DNA of 64,000 nt, taken from contig JABCPU010000131.1 of the NCBI GenBank assembly GCA_016800925.1, positions 62,001 to 126,000 on the forward strand. The letters run 5' to 3'. Below, piece after piece: positions 58,194 to 64,000 of the stretch. The translations under genes and the position numbers were made by a program. This stretch comes from Suillus spraguei (taxonomy: Eukaryota > Basidiomycota > Agaricomycetes > Boletales > Suillaceae). The notes below the pieces were generated by a model that was not told the DNA's origin, did no database searches, and saw only the letters and a program-made list of their open reading frames with translations. Each line of letters starts with the position of its first letter. Positions within the stretch are counted from its first letter, which is position 1.

Positions 58194-59355
58194 ATGATGG
58201 CATTCATCTTGTTGTTAGTCCCCGGTGCGGTCCCTTGTCTGGCACAGTGTCGGACTTCAACGCCGGTATAAATCTTCCTCAATTCAAGACCATTGTTGCA
58301 TTTGGCGTTCGTAGGTGTTTTCCCGTCGACATCTCAGCTTGCTAATGAGTTCGTCCAGGACTCATTCACTGATGGCGGGAGACACGACGGTGGCCCTCTG
58401 GAGCCTGCTGTGATGATACCACCAAGTATCCTAGCAGGCGGTCGTTCCACCAACGGACCTGTTTGGGTCGAGGGTATTGCCAATGATATTGGCGCCAAGG
58501 TCATGGATTATGCCGTACGTTTTACCCCACAATCAGTTCATATTTTGACGTCTTGTAGTGGTCAAGTGCTGTCACAAACATCAGCTTATGGCCTAGCAAC
58601 CCATATCCGCGAGACTTCATCATGCAGAGTGTGCTCTCTCCTCACTTACGACGAAGCACATTTGATTTATCGCCTCTTTAGCAACAACATTCATAAACCA
58701 ATCCAATGACTTGGATCCGGAGACCACTCTGTATGCGATATTCTTTGGAATTAAGTGAGCGTTGCAGCATGTGTGCAGTCCCAATCTAACTCCGTGCCAT
58801 AGCGACTGGGGGGACTCCTTTGGTATTAACTTGAAATCATGGACCCAAACCAATGATGATTGATACTACTATCTTCCAGTGGACGGAAACCACCTACAAG
58901 AGGCAGCGCGAGATATGCTAGGCCAGATCGCTCTTCTCGCTTCTCCGCCCACAAATGCCCGCAATTTTCTCATTACTGATGCATACGGTCGCGGAAATCA
59001 TAACGCATGGGGAGAGGCGTGGCTTCAATCAATTTTTGATGGTCTCGTCGCATTCCGCTCCCAGGATCTTCCCTTAAATTTGGCTTTTGCCGATTTTGCG
59101 ACTATTTGGGATGGAGTGCTTGGATCTGATCCGGGCTATGAGGCTTTTGGGTATACGAACCCGGGTGCTTGCTACATCGATGGCAATGCTTGCGATGACC
59201 CGGAGCATTATTTCTATTGGTTTGACGGGTGAGTTCAGTATGAATGCTGCACATGATGTTTGATGAAGTAACGCTTTCTCAGGCATCCTTCTAAACAGAC
59301 TCATAGGATCATGGCGGACTACGTGGAGGAGGTACTGACACATTGTCGTGTATAA
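58194..59355 (+). CDS. GDSL-family esterase, CE16-like, with frame problem at the signal peptide
   Basis: In-frame exons are 58247-58306, 58359-58514, 58559-58628, 58682-58754, 58803-58822 (20 nt), 58880-59228 and 59283-59355 (stop TAA). Catalytic blocks are GDSFTDGG (nucleophile Ser), GIND (block III) and WFDGHPS with the C-terminal His. DPETTLYAIFFGIND and WDGVLGSDPGYEAFGYTNPG match secreted fungal carbohydrate esterases that remove acetyl groups. A good signal peptide (MMAFILLLVPGAVPCLA) starts at 58194, but its frame is off by one base from VSDFNAGINLPQFKTIVAFG. I see no plausible intron between them, so either the gene has lost its start or there is a sequence error. Confidence is for the family call, not for activity. 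Confidence 0.72.
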
Positions 59356-59797
59356 TTTTGTTCGTGCTCGCTGTTTTGCGCCAGGAGTCCAACTAAGAGC
59401 AGAAACCGATGTATGTACTATCATTGAGAATATCATGTAACACATCAAGTCGTGCCGATTCTCTTACACGTAGGAAGACGCACACAGCGCGAATCTGAAA
59501 GTTACTCCTACACGGCCAACATCTTATGATGCAAATACGAGGATAACGAATAGAATATGTATGCACCGCAGCGTGCAACTTGGATGATTAAGTCCAATTT
59601 CCTAAACCAAACGCCGCTGCCCATATGGTCCGTCTTCGCATTGGTAATTAGAGCATCAGCTGTGTAAGTTGGTCCGAAATAAAGGTAAGTAACAAATACC
59701 GAGAATCCTATAGTAGCAAGTATTGTACTTCAGGGGTATCACGTAGCAGACAAGCATTCCCTTGTCATGGTCCTCGTTCCACGTCAACGCCTTCGAT
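59356..59797. other. short gap between convergent genes
   Basis: About 440 bases; nothing recognised. Confidence 0.45.
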
Positions 59798-61720
59798 TCA
59801 TTTCACCTCCCACAAACTCGAATGATCAGATCCTTCCGCAGGTACATGGTCTACGACCACCGAGCGCTCGACGCGCACACGTATACCGAGATCTATGTCA
59901 TCGCCGTTATTGGCAATCCCATTGCGAGGCGATGGGGGCGCGAATTCTGCATCCTTGGAGCTTTTCGACTGGGTATTGTGGCTATTGGAGACGAATTGGG
60001 ACCGGGCACCGGAAAACATGTTTTTACGCGCTGTAAGCGTGGGACGCGCGATGACCACGTTTTCAAAGCGTTGGGGGTCCAGGTCTGTCATTTCTTTGGG
60101 GCGCGAGTGGGCGGAGCGGGAGTAATGGAGCAAATAGACGCGGTGAGGGTTAGTGGGATAACAGTCAAGCCCCGGAGAGGTGCGTACCTCGTATATGGAT
60201 GAGGATCCGTTGGCTCATGATCCAAGTCACAGCATAACCCATGGATGCCCTAGTGACGCCAATGGAACAGTCTTGATTTCGGACAATGCAAAATAATGTG
60301 ACACTCACCCTGCTGACTAACAAGGGAAGCAAGCCAATATAATCACTGAGTTTCCCCGGTGCATCAGTATTTGAGCCTACGTACCTGAGTCTGGAAATTG
60401 GTCGTATGATAAAGGATGAGGTTCAGTACGTTCGACACTGAAGAAATATTAAGAGGGTGATCATCGCAAGGAGAGCGTCACTTGCCGGTCAACGTAATGA
60501 AGTATCCAATGCCATCATAGATCAGGCTAAGTTCAGTGAGTGATGCGGATAGACTCTGCCAGGGACAAATAACTCACACCCGTGTCAGCCGTTCTACTCT
60601 AATAGTAATGGTTTAGCGACGGAAGACAGGGGAGAGAAAGGACACACCTGCCGCTCATAGGATTATACTGCAGGAGGTATTTGGTAGAAATCGACACCAT
60701 CACGATGTCGTAAAGCAGCGCAGCGAGGTAGAAGAACCAGGTTGACAATGTTTTACCAGCATCTGCTGGGGTGCAGCTATGGTAAATGAAGATATTAGAC
60801 GAGAGGTCACACTGATAATGAAGGAACCACTTACTTTCCCTAAAAAATATCACTGTTTGTGTGACATCTCGTTATGAGGAACGCTGACGTACATCAATAA
60901 CAACAGCTGTTAATTTTAGGTCAGTACGAGCCCAGGATTAAAATATAGGTCGGAGCTTACGGGCCCGCCCATACATATCAGTGAACCACTCCACCTAAAA
61001 CGTATGAGCGAGGAATGTCATGGTTGTGTAGTAAGAGCCTACCGAAACTAAGGAAAAGTATGCCGCCAATAGAGCAATTCCAACACGCCTATCTCTCCTT
61101 GCAATATTGTATGTCCTGTACGATGCTTCAGTTTGTGCAGCTCGCAACCCATAAAAAACTGCAGGACGTACCTGACACCTAGGATGACCTGTGATATCAT
61201 AGTTTGTACGGCTACGGTATGGTTAAAAGAGTCCTGGTTTGTGAACATCAACAGGGCAAACCTTTGAAGACAGGAATAACAAGATAATATTGTTGACAAG
61301 CTTGTTGAGTGAATCCGGTTGAAAAATATCCATAATTGCTGGTTACTAGAGTCACGATACTGATATAGCTGCATTGAGTGTGAGCTAAAAAAAAACCATG
61401 TGTAAGAGAATGAGGACAAAAAATACCGTATGAGAATGAATAAGACACAGGATAGACTGTTGGACATCGGGTTCGTCAACTGCGGTACGTGAACGCTGGG
61501 ATGTACATACCTCATATTAAAAAAAGACGATTGGCTTCGATAAAAACGCCATTCTGCAGGGAGTGTGAGGATATAACTGAACATAATCAGTCAAGACACC
61601 GTGACAGCTACAGGAACACAGAGAAACAAAGTCTTACTCGTAAGATGCGATGGAGATGGATGCTACTCGCATATACTTCTCCATCGTTGTAGTATCTAGA
61701 GCAACCAATATCTGTGCCAT
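59798..61720 (-). CDS. seven-helix membrane protein with DUF6533-like N-terminus
   Basis: Sixteen exons give 353 aa: 61720-61638, 61576-61511, 61456-61427, 61368-61262, 61211-61172, 61115-61043, 60994-60961, 60906-60893 (14 nt), 60839-60835 (5 nt), 60776-60648, 60598-60578, 60526-60486, 60437-60385, 60316-60309 (8 nt), 60249-60188 and 60093-59798. The start SIASYDYILTLPAEWRFYRS fits DUF6533, followed by about six more helices (FILIRYISIVTLVTSNYGYF, MISQVILGVRTYNIARR, VGIALLAAYFSLVSVEWF, TWFFYLAALLYDIVMVSIS, GIGYFITLTVSNVLNLILYH, GYAVTWIMSQRILIHI). The tail is charged and soluble. The 5-nt exon GGAAA is needed to form the conserved NCTPA. The intron after 60486 uses a GC donor (GCAAGT). Function is unknown; such proteins are numerous in Agaricomycetes. 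Confidence 0.82.
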
Positions 61721-63605
61721 GGTATATGGATGAAAGCCGGGTTGATTCTGGTATAGTCAAATGTGTCCTCAATAGATCAGGATGGGGTAGATCAAGGCTC
61801 CGTCTAAGCAAGCTTATAACGAAGGCTCCTGAACAATGGACTCTATGACCTGGATACTTCGCTTTCGATAGGGAGAGGAAGGAAGACTGAGGCGGAGAGG
61901 AGCAACATTTTCTATCAGAATGACACTTTAAATTTAAACATGTTTCGAGTGAGTGTTCCTCGGAAAGCTTGATTAGAGTCTAGACTTGTGCGAGGGTCGC
62001 AGTAAAACTTTAACGCAAGCCAGCAAAGCATTCAGGTCCAATCCACGTCAATGATGTAAGCAGGGGTTTATTGATAAGGTCGATCTTCACGTCACCGACG
62101 TTCGTACCTAGAGGTTTTACATGATCGAATGAGAGGTCCGAGGCTGCACGTTAGTTTTTCATTTATTCCGTTATCACAAGCTTTGTGTGCTTCGGAGTCG
62201 TGTTTTTGTACCCCAAAATATAACTAGACTAGTATCTGGTTATCATTGCGCGGGAAGCTATACCAGCCATCTGAAGTCTACCTGTCGTCACAGTCTCTTA
62301 CATGATGGTGCATGGACAACATTTTGATAATGACAGTGATGCTGGCGTGCCTGACCTGAATAAACTAATCAAAGGAAGGGGCGACTTCGAGTTTGTCACA
62401 AACTGGATGATCTTGAGAATAGAGGCACCGTAATACGAAATAGAGATAGTGCTGTTTGAGGTCGTGATGACTGATGACGAATAACAAGCAGTTTCTGTGA
62501 TGCTCGATGTTAATAGCATCGATAAAACCCGTCACTGGTCTAAAGAATACATTCTTCACTCGCTGCCAAACAACATTGAGTTTCTTACATTAGGCTAGTT
62601 GCAATAGTACTTGTTCAAAGAGCATTAGACTTCTAGGTGATACAGAGGATATATATTAATTACCAACACATGAACATCAAACGACATCAATATATCATTC
62701 GAAGCAACTACTACCAGAGAATCGAGCAACTCGGTTGGAAGAGCGCTTCTTGGCATCTGCATTAGTATGCTTTTCAACCATGTTTTCGTTGAATCGGATG
62801 AATAGATCGATTAAAATAAGGCCGATAACAGACACATTGAGACGTACACGGTTATTGAGGACGGGAGAAACCGCCGCCATTTGTAACAAAGAGTTGACGG
62901 CAAAACAAAAGACAGATCGAGTTTCGTGGTGGTTAGATGTAGGGGTGATCAACGAGTTCATCGGGGTGTTGAATGTACAATCGATGCAAGAAGTGGCTCA
63001 TTTAATATTTACGAGCTTTAGTAGCTTGAGTTATCTACACAACTCACTTTGCTCTCTTTTGTATTGATTCCTCGAGCGTATCACGCCAGTGTGCTTAGGG
63101 AAAGCTTTCTTCCATTCGTAGGCTGTTCGTTGAGCCAACGCGTAGTATTGCTTAGGCAAAGTATTCTTCCCTTTACCCAGGAGGGGTATAGTGGGGCCGG
63201 CGGGGTTCACGCAAAGTAAGAGTGGAGATAACTCAAATTTGGCCCTGTTCAACAATTCAGTCAGATTATTTCCTGGACTCGATCAAAAGAACTGGCTGAT
63301 AGGAACATATCACTGCGAGATTTCACTAGGTATGGACCATACTTACCTTCACTGGGAGTGTTCTCGATATGAAATTGAAGTACATCACATCGGAGTACCG
63401 AAATTTCATGAACCCTGAATAAATATAATTGCAATCCACAATGGCATCAGCCAGGGTACTTGTCTTATTCGTCCCTGCCAGGCTTCTGAATCATGCTCAA
63501 GGGTATTTAAGCGTCTAGAAAACTGTTACGTGGGTACTTCGCTACTGACAAGTAAGAAAAGGCACTAACAATTACTGCTCAGATACACCACGCATTTTCA
63601 TTTTC
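61721..63605. other. about 1.9 kb without a confident gene
   Basis: Minus-strand blocks LLGKGKNTLPKQYYALAQRT and AYEWKKAFPKHTG (about 63190-63090) and VLNNRVRLNVSVIGLILIDL with KRSSNRVARF (about 62870-62700) could be exons of a small gene, with donor-like GTGAGT near 63050 and acceptor-like GCAG near 62757. No start or family could be set. The right end is the presumed promoter of the next gene. Confidence 0.35.
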
Positions 63606-64000
63606 ATGGCGTCGTATTTGCCTCTCCGAATGCATGATCTAGATCATCAACCTGAAGACGCAGAAGACGATATTCTCCTCCCCGACAAGCACATCACCTC
63701 TCAGCACCGCACTGTGAATCCCCCATCTACATGGCCTGCTTGGGCAGCGCTAGTATTACCGGTCGTCGCACTTATTTGCGCGTGTGCATTGTATAGCATT
63801 GCCTCTATCTCTGTTTCCGGGCAGCGCAGTGTCAAAGGGTTGCGTCATCCGAGCCAGTTTCCAGGTATAGAATTGTTCGGCAACTCTCGACAAAAGGAAA
63901 GGGGTACGTAAGATCATCGACTGTTAACAATGTCCTGAAAAAATTTGTGTGGCAGGCCCAAAGCTGTACTTTCCAAGTGAAATTGTACGGGTGAACAAAG
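63606..64000 (+). CDS. type II membrane protein, 5' part only
   Basis: Exon one is 63606-63903 (ATG, 99 codons plus one base) and exon two starts at 63956 and runs off the window. The N-terminal 40 residues are acidic and cytosolic-like (RMHDLDHQPEDAEDDILLPD), then one membrane helix at about 45-67 (WAALVLPVVALICACALYSI). After it comes a lumenal-type stretch SVKGLRHPSQFPGIELFG and, across the intron, KLYFPSEIVRVNK. I recall similar single-helix agaricomycete proteins of unknown function. Incomplete, so no further call. Confidence 0.6.

Noticed and set aside
48190..59355. Secondary-metabolite cluster (methyltransferase, ALDH, Zn2Cys6 factor, esterase)
   Set aside because: No core synthase is present, the ALDH is a dead relic, and spacing is wide.

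Overview
The window looks like nuclear DNA of a mushroom-forming basidiomycete (Agaricomycetes). The genes are dense in short 45-60 nt GT-AG introns. Gene families typical of this class are present: a DUF6533-type seven-helix protein, an UNC93-like transporter, a VIT/VWA protein and a GDSL (CE16-like) esterase. The transposon relics (Helitron, KDZ and TET/JBP-type) also fit. The repeat-family proteins at the left end resemble those common in Boletales, but that narrower placement is inference. Exon structures below were built by hand from splice signals, reading phase and remembered family patterns; no alignment was run.

Region 1 (1-26.1 kb) is a transposon and repeat island with no intact host gene that I can recognise. 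It holds broken copies of repeat-family genes (1-8.3 kb), inverted minisatellites (about 6.5-7.0 and 8.5-9.1 kb), a KDZ transposase C-terminal relic and a TET/JBP-like dioxygenase relic (9.3-10.6 kb). Next comes a near-perfect 7.5 kb palindrome centred at 15392. Each arm carries a 20-bp minisatellite, a tRNA-derived SINE-like unit, a 49-bp array built on a GC-rich palindrome, and pieces of an acidic reading frame. After it lie a decayed Helitron (19.7-22.9 kb), a solo LTR, and an inverted copy of a repeat also present at 4-5 kb.

Region 2 (26.1-64 kb) is gene-rich. In order: a VIT/VWA protein (-), a seven-helix membrane protein (+), an UNC93-like transporter (-), the ribosome-biogenesis WD40 protein Ytm1 (+), an anion:cation symporter-type MFS permease with 22 exons (+), a Ser/Pro-rich protein (-), a SAM methyltransferase (-), a Zn2Cys6 transcription factor (+), an unknown two-exon protein (-), a GDSL esterase (+), a 16-exon DUF6533-type protein (-), and the start of a type II membrane protein (+). 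Between them are relics of an UNC93-like gene, an oxidoreductase and a rearranged aldehyde dehydrogenase, plus two more solo LTRs of the family seen at 22.9 kb.

The genes do not form an obvious pathway. The most notable features are the giant palindrome, three solo LTRs each with a perfect 5-bp target duplication, a TET/JBP-like relic near a KDZ relic, and extreme exon fragmentation with microexons of 5, 8, 10, 11, 14, 15 and 17 nt.
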